Part shown: piece by piece, positions 17,582 to 25,290 of the stretch | Position numbering within the stretch: the stretch's first letter is position 1 | How the letters are laid out: every line of letters begins with the position of its first letter | Assembly (NCBI GenBank): GCA_030746775.1 | Contig: JASLLZ010000012.1 | Location: 1-54,065 of the forward strand | Reading direction: 5' to 3' | Length of the DNA: 54,065 bases | DNA from: Rhodospirillales bacterium | Lineage (GTDB): Bacteria; Pseudomonadota; Alphaproteobacteria; Rhodospirillales; JASLLZ01 | Notes under the pieces: generated by a model | The model's database searches: none | Seen by the model: the letters and a program-made list of their open reading frames with translations, nothing else | What the model was told of the DNA's origin: nothing | Program-made: the position numbers and the translations under genes

Positions 17582-18604
17582 ATGGCAATTCCATCGACGC
17601 CGCGCCCGCTGTGCCATGGCGGCGACCTCGACGCGGCCGGTCGCCGTTTCGGCGCGCCCGAAAGCGGCTGGCTCGATCTCTCGACCGGTGTCAGCCCGCA
17701 CCCCTACTCCGTGCCGCCCCTGACCGTTGAGACCTGGCGCAAGCTCCCGCAACAAAACGCCGAGGCGGCGCTCATCGAAGCCGCGCGAGACGCCTATGGC
17801 GCACCGGCCGACGCCTCCATCGTCGCCACACCGGGGACCCAGGCCGCGATCCAGGCCCTGCCGCGCCTCGGTCGGGTCGGTCGAGGCGCGCTTGGGGTCG
17901 CGGTGCTGAGCCCGACCTATGGCGAACATGCCCAGGTGTGGCGCGCCGCCGGTCACGACGTGCGTGAAATCATGTCCTTGGACGAGGCCGATCAGGCCGA
18001 TGTCACCGTTGTCGTCAATCCTAACAATCCCGATGGCCGGGTGATCGGCGGCGAAACGCTGCGCAGGCTCCACGCATCGATTGCCAAACGCGGCGGCTGG
18101 CTGGTGGTCGACGAATCCTTCGCCGACGCCGATCCGAAGATCAGTATCGCCGCGCTGGCCGGCCGGCCCGGGCTCGTGATCTTGCGGTCTTTCGGTAAGT
18201 TCTTCGGTCTCGCCGGACTGCGCCTTGGTTTCGTGCTCACCGACGATGTGATCGGGGATGAATTCCAGGCCTCGTTCGGCCCCTGGGCCGTATCGGGACC
18301 GGCCCTTGCGATCGGCCGGGCGGCCCTCGCCGACGGCGCCTGGTGCAAGACCATGCGCGCCCGGCTGGCCGACGAGGCGCGCCGGCTCGACACCCTCCTT
18401 GCCGGCGCCGGTTTCAGCGTCGTCGGCGGCACGGCGCTGTTCCGCCTCATCAAGGCGGATGACGCGGCACGCCTTCACGACGGGCTGGCGCGGTGCGGTA
18501 TCTTGGTGCGCGTCTTCGCCGACCGGCCGACCCTGGCCCGCATCGGCCTGCCCGGCGACGCGGCCGCCTTCCAACGACTGTCCGATGCCCTGTCGAGCCT
18601 ATAG
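17582..18604 (+). CDS. cobC: L-threonine-O-3-phosphate decarboxylase / aminotransferase-fold cobalamin enzyme
   Basis: A 340-residue PLP enzyme of the histidinol-phosphate aminotransferase fold. NPNNPDGR at about residue 140 and the PLP lysine K206 in SFGKFFGLAGLRLG are intact. In the Pseudomonas-style naming this is CobC, equivalent to Salmonella CobD, which provides (R)-1-amino-2-propanol phosphate for attachment by CobD/CbiB (here at 30.7 kb). It is the third gene of the riboswitch-controlled cbtBA unit and runs tail-to-tail into cobT with a 4-nt gap. Confidence 0.92.
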   Translation: MAIPSTPRPLCHGGDLDAAGRRFGAPESGWLDLSTGVSPHPYSVPPLTVETWRKLPQQNAEAALIEAARDAYGAPADASIVATPGTQAAIQALPRLGRVGRGALGVAVLSPTYGEHAQVWRAAGHDVREIMSLDEADQADVTVVVNPNNPDGRVIGGETLRRLHASIAKRGGWLVVDESFADADPKISIAALAGRPGLVILRSFGKFFGLAGLRLGFVLTDDVIGDEFQASFGPWAVSGPALAIGRAALADGAWCKTMRARLADEARRLDTLLAGAGFSVVGGTALFRLIKADDAARLHDGLARCGILVRVFADRPTLARIGLPGDAAAFQRLSDALSSL

Positions 18605-18608
18605 GGGC

Positions 18609-19640
18609 TTATTCGCCCTTGGTACTGACGCCGGCCTCGGCGAAAGTCGCCATGCCGGCATGGACGGCGAGGGCCGTCTTGACGATGGCGACGGCCAGGG
18701 CGGCGCCCGATGCCTCGCCAAGACGCATGCCGAGATCGAGAAGCGGCACCTTGTCGAGCCGTTCCAAGAGCCGCCGGTGGCCGGGCTCGGCCGAGCAATG
18801 ACCAGCCAGGCAGTGGTTGAGCGCGCCGGCGTTCAGTCGGGCCAGCGGCGCCGCCGCGGCGCCGGCGACGAAGCCGTCGAGCAGCACCGGAATGCGTTTG
18901 AAGCGCGCCGCCAATACCGCGCCGGCGATGGCCGAAAGCTCGCGCCCGCCGACCCGGCGCATGGCCTCCAGGGGATCGTCGAGGGCGCCGCCGTGCCTCG
19001 CCATCGCCGACTCGATCGCCTGCGCCTTGCGATCGACGCCGGCCCGGTCGACACCGGTCCCGGGACCCGCCCAGTCGGCGCCGGCGCCGCCATAAAGGCC
19101 ACGACAGATCGCCGCCGCCGCCGTGGTATTGCCAATTCCCATCTCGCCGACACACAACAGGTCGATATCGTCGGGCACCTTTTCCATGCCCAGCGCGAAG
19201 GCCGCCAGGAACTCGGGCGCGCTCATCGCCGGCGCCTCGGTGAAATCGGCGGTCGGTTTATCGAGATCGAGCGCGCAGACCTCGAGCTCGGCACCCACGG
19301 CCTTGCAGATCTGGTTGATGGCGGCGGTGCCGGCGGCGAAATTCGCCACCATCTGCACCGTGACCTCGGCCGGGAAGGCCGAGACTCCTTGCGCCGTCAC
19401 CCCATGATTGCCGGCGAAGACAAGGGTTTTGACGCTCTCGCAGCGGGGCGGATTGCGCCTCTGCCAGGCGGCCATGAAGGCGGCGATGCCTTCGAGACGT
19501 CCCAGCGAACCGGCTGGTTTTGTCAACTGGGCGTCGCGGTCGCGCGCGGCGGCCTCGGCGGCGGCGTCGGCGCGCGGCAAATCGCTGATCAGGTCACGCA
19601 ATGCGTCGATCGTTTGCGGCGTTTTCATCGGCCTTTCCAT
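18609..19640 (-). CDS. cobT: Nicotinate-nucleotide--dimethylbenzimidazole phosphoribosyltransferase
   Basis: A 343-residue enzyme that activates the lower ligand base (dimethylbenzimidazole) to alpha-ribazole phosphate for the nucleotide loop. Family motifs seen are PAGSLGRLE near residue 40, GNHGV, GEMGIGNTTAAAAI around residue 165 and GMRLGEASGAALA near the C-terminus, holding the catalytic-type Glu. The length is normal. An alternative ATG 12 nt downstream (19628) is equally plausible; neither has a strong ribosome site. It is transcribed divergently from cobS across an approximately 80-bp promoter gap. Confidence 0.95.
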   Translation of the reverse strand: MERPMKTPQTIDALRDLISDLPRADAAAEAAARDRDAQLTKPAGSLGRLEGIAAFMAAWQRRNPPRCESVKTLVFAGNHGVTAQGVSAFPAEVTVQMVANFAAGTAAINQICKAVGAELEVCALDLDKPTADFTEAPAMSAPEFLAAFALGMEKVPDDIDLLCVGEMGIGNTTAAAAICRGLYGGAGADWAGPGTGVDRAGVDRKAQAIESAMARHGGALDDPLEAMRRVGGRELSAIAGAVLAARFKRIPVLLDGFVAGAAAAPLARLNAGALNHCLAGHCSAEPGHRRLLERLDKVPLLDLGMRLGEASGAALAVAIVKTALAVHAGMATFAEAGVSTKGE

Positions 19641-19723
19641 CGTCTTCGGATGGCTTTGGCGAGGACGACACGAGGCTACAACTATCCTATAACCGATGCC
19701 TTAATACCAACCGAAAGTGTAGC

Positions 19724-20485
19724 ATGGCGGAGACCGAATCCCGTATCGACGACGCAAGGATCGCGACGGCTTTTTTGACGCGCCTGCCCCTGGTCCTTGC
19801 CTCCCCGCCGGGCCCCGGCCGCCTGGCAAGGGCGTCGTGGGCCTTTCCGATTGTCGGGCTGATCGCCGGGTTGGCCGGCGGGACGGTCTACGGCGCCGTG
19901 CATTGGCTCGGCCTGCCGCCCCTCTTGGCCGCCGTTTTCGCCGTCGCCGCGCAAATCGTGCTGACGGGCGCGCTGCACGAGGACGCCATCGCCGACGTCG
20001 CCGACGGCCTCGGCGGCGGCGCCACCCCGGAACGCAAGCTCGACCTCATGCGCGACAGCCGTATCGGCACCTTTGGCGCCTTGGCGCTGATGTCGGTTTT
20101 CGCCGCGCGCCTCGCCGCCGTCTCGGCCCTGGCCAAGCCCGAATTGGTCATTGCCGCCCTGGTCGCCGCCGGCGCCGCGTCGCGTGCATCCATGGCGGCG
20201 GTCATGGGAATGATGCCGCCGGCCCGCGGCGACGGCCTCGGCTTCCGGGCCGGCCGCCCCCGGCCAGGCACCGTCGCAACCGCCCTGATCATCGCCGCCG
20301 TCTTGAGCTTATTGGCGCTTGGTCCTCTCACCGGCACGGCCGGGTTGGCGGGTGCCGCCGCCGGTGCCGCCGCCATTGCATCGATTGCATGGCGCCAGAT
20401 CGGCGGCCACACCGGCGATGTGCTGGGCGCCAGTCAACAGGCGGCCGAGGTCCTTTGCCTCTCCGTCATCGTCGCCGTCGCCTGA
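19724..20485 (+). CDS. cobS: Adenosylcobinamide-GDP ribazoletransferase (cobalamin synthase)
   Basis: A 253-residue membrane enzyme that joins adenosylcobinamide-GDP and alpha-ribazole to form cobalamin. It has several Ala/Leu-rich helices, the conserved HEDAIADVADGLGGG (about 85-100) and RDSRIGTFGALAL, and the late GGHTGDVLGASQQ. I chose the ATG at 19724; the open frame further upstream overlaps the cobT promoter and lacks homology features. It is convergent with cobB, separated by one base. Confidence 0.94.
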   Translation: MAETESRIDDARIATAFLTRLPLVLASPPGPGRLARASWAFPIVGLIAGLAGGTVYGAVHWLGLPPLLAAVFAVAAQIVLTGALHEDAIADVADGLGGGATPERKLDLMRDSRIGTFGALALMSVFAARLAAVSALAKPELVIAALVAAGAASRASMAAVMGMMPPARGDGLGFRAGRPRPGTVATALIIAAVLSLLALGPLTGTAGLAGAAAGAAAIASIAWRQIGGHTGDVLGASQQAAEVLCLSVIVAVA

Positions 20486-20486
20486 C

Positions 20487-21800
20487 TTATACCGCGTCGA
20501 CCAGATGCACGAAGGAACCCATTACGTTGCCGCGCCGGCACCCGGCCGGGCCAAGATCGTCGTCGCGGGCGTCGCGGCAGTGGAAAAGCGCTTCCGCCGC
20601 CGCCTCGCGCAGGATAGTGGCGTAGTGAAACTCGTGGCCGCGATATTCGGTGCCGCCGGCGCCGAGGGGGCCGTCCGCCACCAACCGCGCCTGGCGGTAA
20701 CCAAGATGCAGGCGGCGGGTGGCGAAGGAGGTTTCAAGCGCCACCAGCCCGGCCATTTCGTGGTGTCGTCCGTCGCCATCGACAAGTCCCTCGCCCAGCA
20801 CCATGTAGCCGCCGCATTCGCCATGGATCACGCTGCCGCGTGCCGCCGCGGCGCGCAGACCGTCCAAAAATGCCGCGTTGCCGGCTAGGCGTCCGGCGTG
20901 CAGCTCGGGATAGCCGCCCGGAAGGTAGACCGCGTCCGCCGCGCCGTCCGGCGCCTCGTCGGCCAAGGCCGAGAACGGCACGATTTCCGCCCCCGCCGCG
21001 CGCCAGCCGTCGAGCACGAAGGGATAGGCGAAGGCGAAGGCGGTGTCGCGGGCCACGGCGATGCGCTGGCCGAGCGGTGGAATACCCGCCGCCGGCCCCG
21101 CGCCACCGGGCATCGTCCCCGGCCTGGCCAGCGCCCTCAAGGCATCGGTATCGACCTGCGCCGCGACGGTAGCTGCGGCGGCATCGAGAAAGGCGTCAAG
21201 CTCGTCCAGTTCCCCGGCCTGTACCAGGCCAAGGTGGCGGTCGGGCAGATCAAGCCGGGGATGGCGCGGCACGCAACCCAGAACCGGCATGCCGAGAGGC
21301 ACCATGGCATCGCGCAGGATTCTCGCGTGCCCCTCGCCGCCGACACGATTGAAGATGACGCCGGCGACACCGACGTCGCCGCGATAGCGGGCAAAGCCGC
21401 TTACCGTCGCGGCGGCCGAGGTCCCTTGTCCGCGAACGTCAACCACCAATACCACCGGCCAGCCGCTGAGCGCCGCCAGATCGGCGGTCGAACCGGTGCC
21501 GTCGGTGGCGCCGTCGAACAGCCCCATCACGCCTTCGCCGATGATCAGGTCCGCCCCTTCGCCCGCGGCGGCGGCGAGCCGGGCCAGCGTCGCTGGGCGC
21601 ATGGCCCAGCAATCGAGGTTGCGGCACGTCCGCCCGGACGCCGCCAGATGAAAGGCCGGGTCGATGAAATCGGGGCCGGCCTTGAACGACGAGACCGCCG
21701 AGCCCTGGTTGCGGAAATGGCGCAGAAGGGCGAGGGTGAGGACGGTCTTGCCGCTGCCCGAGGCGGGCGCCGCGATCATCAGGGCGGGCGCTTGGGTCAT
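20487..21800 (-). CDS. cobB: Cobyrinate / hydrogenobyrinate a,c-diamide synthase
   Basis: A 437-residue glutamine-dependent amidotransferase. It has an N-terminal P-loop-like ATP site (APASGSGKTVLTLALL) with FKAGPDFIDP, and a C-terminal glutaminase domain with the nucleophile Cys in HGECGGYMVLGEG. It amidates the a and c side chains. Whether the substrate already contains cobalt (CbiA activity) or not (CobB activity) depends on which branch of the hybrid pathway works, and the sequence alone does not decide. It lies 13 nt behind cobA on the same strand. Confidence 0.94.
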   Translation of the reverse strand: MTQAPALMIAAPASGSGKTVLTLALLRHFRNQGSAVSSFKAGPDFIDPAFHLAASGRTCRNLDCWAMRPATLARLAAAAGEGADLIIGEGVMGLFDGATDGTGSTADLAALSGWPVVLVVDVRGQGTSAAATVSGFARYRGDVGVAGVIFNRVGGEGHARILRDAMVPLGMPVLGCVPRHPRLDLPDRHLGLVQAGELDELDAFLDAAAATVAAQVDTDALRALARPGTMPGGAGPAAGIPPLGQRIAVARDTAFAFAYPFVLDGWRAAGAEIVPFSALADEAPDGAADAVYLPGGYPELHAGRLAGNAAFLDGLRAAAARGSVIHGECGGYMVLGEGLVDGDGRHHEMAGLVALETSFATRRLHLGYRQARLVADGPLGAGGTEYRGHEFHYATILREAAAEALFHCRDARDDDLGPAGCRRGNVMGSFVHLVDAV

Positions 21801-21813
21801 TGCCTGAACGCGA

Positions 21814-22653
21814 TCAGCCGGCCTCGACCCGGGACCTGAGGCCCAGGGGATCGGCGACGAGGGTGCGCCCGGTCAGCGCGCCAAGCCAGTCGAGCCCGCC
21901 GCGCAGCCGCACCACTTGGCCGACGACGACCAGCGCCGGCGCCACGATGCCCGCCGCCACGGCCGCCGCCGCGCAGTCGCCCAGCGTACTCTCCAAGACC
22001 CTTTGGTCCGCGGTCGAGGCCCGGCTGACGATGGCCACCGGCTCGTCGGCCCGGCGTCCCCCATCGACGAGCCGCGCCGCTATCCGCCCCAAGTGCTTCA
22101 TCGCCATGTAAATGACGAGAACCGGCGAGCCGGCGGCGATGGCGCTCCAATCGACGCTGCCCGGCACGTCGCCAGAGGCATCGTGTCCGGTGATGAAGGT
22201 GACCACCGAATTGATCGCGCGATGGGTGACCGGAATCCCGGCATAGGCCAGGCCGCCGATGCCGGCCGAAATGCCCGGGATGACGCGGAAAGGCACCCGC
22301 GCCGCGACCAGGGCCAAGGCCTCTTCGCCGCCGCGGCCGAAAACAAAAGGATCGCCGCCCTTCAGGCGCAGGACGCGCTTTCCCCGGCGCGCCAGATGTA
22401 TCAGCCGGCGCGAGATATCGGGCTGGCGGGGCGACGGCTTGCCGCCCCGCTTGCCGGCGAATTCCAGCCCGGCACGGGATTTGGCGAGATTGAGGACGCC
22501 TTCGCCGACCAGCGCGTCATAGATCACCACGTCGGCATGCTCCAGACCATGAAGCGCATGGAGCGTGAGCAAACCGGGATCGCCCGGCCCGGCGCCCGCC
22601 AACCACACCCAACCCGCCTCGAAGGTCGGCAATTCCAAGCCCGAGCGATCCAC
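21814..22653 (-). CDS. cobA: Uroporphyrinogen-III C-methyltransferase
   Basis: A 279-residue SAM-dependent methyltransferase that makes precorrin-2, the entry to the corrin branch (also used for sirohaem). The N-terminal LAGAGPGDPGLLTLHAL, KRGGKPSPRQPDI, RLKGGDPFVFGRGGEE and PGISAGIGGLAYAGIPVTHR are diagnostic. There is no fused CysG oxidase/chelatase domain. The GTG at 22653 has GGGGAGGA 5 nt upstream, which fixes the start although the frame continues far beyond it. It is divergent from cbiD. Confidence 0.95.
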   Translation of the reverse strand: MDRSGLELPTFEAGWVWLAGAGPGDPGLLTLHALHGLEHADVVIYDALVGEGVLNLAKSRAGLEFAGKRGGKPSPRQPDISRRLIHLARRGKRVLRLKGGDPFVFGRGGEEALALVAARVPFRVIPGISAGIGGLAYAGIPVTHRAINSVVTFITGHDASGDVPGSVDWSAIAAGSPVLVIYMAMKHLGRIAARLVDGGRRADEPVAIVSRASTADQRVLESTLGDCAAAAVAAGIVAPALVVVGQVVRLRGGLDWLGALTGRTLVADPLGLRSRVEAG

Positions 22654-22716
22654 TGAGTCCTCCCCTTTCGTTGGCGCTATATTAGCTTGGCCGGCTTCTC
22701 TAAGGTAGCGTTTGTC

Positions 22717-23796
22717 ATGGCTCGAAAACCAAGTGGAGAATTGCGCCGGGGCTGGACCACCGGGGCCTGCGCCACGGCGGCGACGCGAGCCGCCTACACG
22801 GCGTTGGTGACGGGTACGTTTCCGGACCCGGTGACCATCACCCTGCCCCGGGGCGAACAACCGAGTTTCGCCCTGGCGCGCGAAAACCTTGATGGGAACG
22901 AGGCCATGGCCGCCATCGTCAAGGACGCGGGCGACGACCCCGACGTCACCCACTGCGCCCTGATCGTGGCGACGGTGCGCACCATTGGACGCGGCGTGAC
23001 CTTCAAGGCCGGCGCGGGCGTCGGCACGGTGACCAAGCCCGGCCTGCCCCTGGCGGTCGGCGAGCCCGCCATCAATCCCGTTCCGCGCCGCATGATGACC
23101 GAGACCGTGGCCGAAATCGCCGCCGCCCATGGCCGTGACGGCGACGTCGAAATCGAGATATCGGTCCCCGGCGGCGAGGACCTCGCCAGGCACACGATGA
23201 ACGGCCGCCTCGGCATCCTGGGGGGGCTTTCGATCTTGGGCACTACCGGCATCGTCGTGCCTTATTCGTGTTCGTCGTGGATCGCCTCGATCCGCCAGGG
23301 CATCGATGTCGCCCGCGCCGAAGGCATCACCCACGCCATCGCCGCCACCGGCTCGGTGTCGGAAGCGGCGGCGCAAAAAATTTACGACGCCCCCGAAAGC
23401 GCCCTTATCGACATGGGCGATTTCGTCGGCGGGCTCCTCAAATATCTGCGCGACAACCCGATCCCACGCCTCACCATCGCCGGCGGTTTCGCCAAGATCG
23501 CCAAGCTGGCGGCGGGAAACATGGACCTCCATTCGGGACGCAGCCAGATCGACTTCGACCGCCTGGCGGAAATATTATCCGATTTGGGCGCCGATCCCGG
23601 GCTGATTGAAGCCGCCCGTCACGCCAACACCGCGAGCGAGGTTCTCGGCAAGGCGCGCGCCGCCAACCTTACCCTGGCCGAACGCATCGCCAATGACGCG
23701 CGTGTGTCCGCGCTAGACGTGCTGGCCGGCGGCATAGAGGTCGAAGTGCTCGTCTTCGACCGCGACGGCGTCCTCGTCGGCCGCGCGCATGGTTAA
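22717..23796 (+). CDS. cbiD: Cobalt-precorrin-5B C1-methyltransferase CbiD
   Basis: A 359-residue member of the CbiD family, with LRRGWTTGACATAATRAA at the N-terminus, GAGVGTVTKPGLPL around residue 110 and GRLGILGGLSILGTTGIV near 170. CbiD methylates C1 in the anaerobic (early cobalt) pathway; aerobic producers use CobF instead, which is not in the window. The ATG at 22717 is taken as start; a TTG at 22687 is possible. The last 8 nt overlap cobK, so the two are coupled. Confidence 0.93.
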   Translation: MARKPSGELRRGWTTGACATAATRAAYTALVTGTFPDPVTITLPRGEQPSFALARENLDGNEAMAAIVKDAGDDPDVTHCALIVATVRTIGRGVTFKAGAGVGTVTKPGLPLAVGEPAINPVPRRMMTETVAEIAAAHGRDGDVEIEISVPGGEDLARHTMNGRLGILGGLSILGTTGIVVPYSCSSWIASIRQGIDVARAEGITHAIAATGSVSEAAAQKIYDAPESALIDMGDFVGGLLKYLRDNPIPRLTIAGGFAKIAKLAAGNMDLHSGRSQIDFDRLAEILSDLGADPGLIEAARHANTASEVLGKARAANLTLAERIANDARVSALDVLAGGIEVEVLVFDRDGVLVGRAHG

Positions 23797-24526
23797 TCTT
23801 CTCATCATTGGCGGCACCGGCGAGGCGGCCGATGTGGCGCGCCAAACGGCAACCTGGCCCGGTCTCAAGGTCACCACCTCGCTGGCCGGCAAAACCCGCG
23901 ATCCGATGCCCCTTGAGGGCGCGGTCCTGAGCGGCGGTTTCGGCGGCGCCGACGGGATGGCCGATTACCTGCGCCAGGCCGGCATCGATCTGGTGATCGA
24001 TGCCACCCACCCCTTCGCCGCCGTCATCTCCGAGAACGTGGCCACGGCTTGCGCCGCCGTCGGTGTGGACCACGTCCATCTGGTGCGCCCGCCGTGGGTG
24101 CGGCGCGACGGCGATGCTTGGATTGATGTCGCCGACCTTGCCCAGGCCGCGTCGGCGGTCGCCGGACGGCGCGTCTTCCTGACCATCGGACGGAGCGAGC
24201 TTGAGTGCTTCGCCGGGATGGAGGACGCCTGGTTTCTGGTCCGCGTCATCGATGCCCCGGCGCAACCGCCGCCGCTCGCCAACCACCACGTCATCGAAGG
24301 CCGTCCTCCCTTCACCATCGACGGCGAAAAGGCGCTCATGTCCGAGCACGAGATCGACGTGGTGGTGAGCAAGAACAGCGGCGGCGGCGCCACCTACGCC
24401 AAGATCGCCGCCGCCCGGGCGCTAACACTTCCCGTCGTCATGGTGCGCCGCCCGCCACCGCCCACCGGCCCGATTGTCGCCAGCGTCGAGGAAACCCTGG
24501 CCTGGCTCGAAAAACATCAAGCCTAG
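23789..24526 (+). CDS. cobK: Precorrin-6A / cobalt-precorrin-6A reductase
   Basis: A 245-residue NADPH-dependent reductase of the CobK/CbiJ family. It has an N-terminal nucleotide-binding IIGGTGEAADVAR, the conserved DATHPFAAVISENV at about residue 70, and VVSKNSGGGATYAKIAAAR near residue 193. It reduces the macrocycle after CbiD-type C1 methylation. It overlaps cbiD by 8 nt and meets cobM tail-to-tail, with the two TAG stops sharing one CTAG. Confidence 0.94.
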   Translation: MVNLLIIGGTGEAADVARQTATWPGLKVTTSLAGKTRDPMPLEGAVLSGGFGGADGMADYLRQAGIDLVIDATHPFAAVISENVATACAAVGVDHVHLVRPPWVRRDGDAWIDVADLAQAASAVAGRRVFLTIGRSELECFAGMEDAWFLVRVIDAPAQPPPLANHHVIEGRPPFTIDGEKALMSEHEIDVVVSKNSGGGATYAKIAAARALTLPVVMVRRPPPPTGPIVASVEETLAWLEKHQA

Positions 24527-25290
24527 GAAGGCTTGCGGCGCGGCCGCAGGAGATGGGCGTGGGTCGGTGCGTAGAGACGGCTCTCGGCGGCATCCCCGGC
24601 GTCGAGCACGCGGCCGACGAGGACGATCGCCGTGCGCGTGATTTTGGCCTGGCGCACCTTGGCGCGAATATCGCCAAGCCTGCCCCGGATGATGCGCTGG
24701 TCCGGCCAACTGGCGCGATAGACCACGCAGACCGGGCAATCTTCGCCGTAACGGGGTATGAGGTCGGCCGTAACCCGTTTCAGGTTACGCACCGAAAGGT
24801 GTATAGCCAGCGTCGCCCCGGACGCCCCCAACCGGGCCAGGCTTTCGCCTTCGGGCATGGGCGAGCTTTTCATCGCGGTCCGGGTCAGGATCAGGCTTTG
24901 GCTTATTTCGGGGAGCGTCAATTCGACCCCGAGCGCCGCGGCGGCGGCGGCAAAGGCCGGCACGCCGGGCGTGATTTCGTAAGCGATGCCAAGTGCGTCG
25001 AGGCGGCGCATCTGCTCGCCGATGGCCCCATAGAGCGACGGATCGCCCGAATGCACCCGCGCCACGTCTTTTCCGGCGGCATCGGCGCTTTTCATTTCGG
25101 CAACGATCTCGTCGAGGGTCAGGGGCGCCGTGTCGATCACCCTTGCGCCCTCGGGCGCGGCGGCGATGACCTGGCTCGGCACCAAGGAGCCGGCATAGAG
25201 GCAGACCGGACAGCGGGCGATCAGATCGTGTCCGCGCAGCGTAATGAGATCGGCCGCGCCGGGTCCGGCGCCGATGAAATAAACCGTCAT
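24523..25290 (-). CDS. cobM: Precorrin-4 / cobalt-precorrin-4 C11-methyltransferase
   Basis: A 255-residue SAM methyltransferase of the CobM/CbiF type, with VYFIGAGPGAADLITLRG at the N-terminus, CLYAGSLVP, RVHSGDPSLYGAIGEQ and the PGVPAFAAAAAALG block. It methylates C11. It is the last gene of the minus-strand operon starting with cbiX, and its start overlaps the stop of the cbiG-cobJ fusion by 4 nt. Confidence 0.95.
   Translation of the reverse strand: MTVYFIGAGPGAADLITLRGHDLIARCPVCLYAGSLVPSQVIAAAPEGARVIDTAPLTLDEIVAEMKSADAAGKDVARVHSGDPSLYGAIGEQMRRLDALGIAYEITPGVPAFAAAAAALGVELTLPEISQSLILTRTAMKSSPMPEGESLARLGASGATLAIHLSVRNLKRVTADLIPRYGEDCPVCVVYRASWPDQRIIRGRLGDIRAKVRQAKITRTAIVLVGRVLDAGDAAESRLYAPTHAHLLRPRRKPS

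Noticed and set aside
22654-23532. Upstream extension of the cobA frame opposite cbiD
   Set aside because: A perfect ribosome site and GTG at 22653 fix the cobA start, and cbiD is intact on the other strand.
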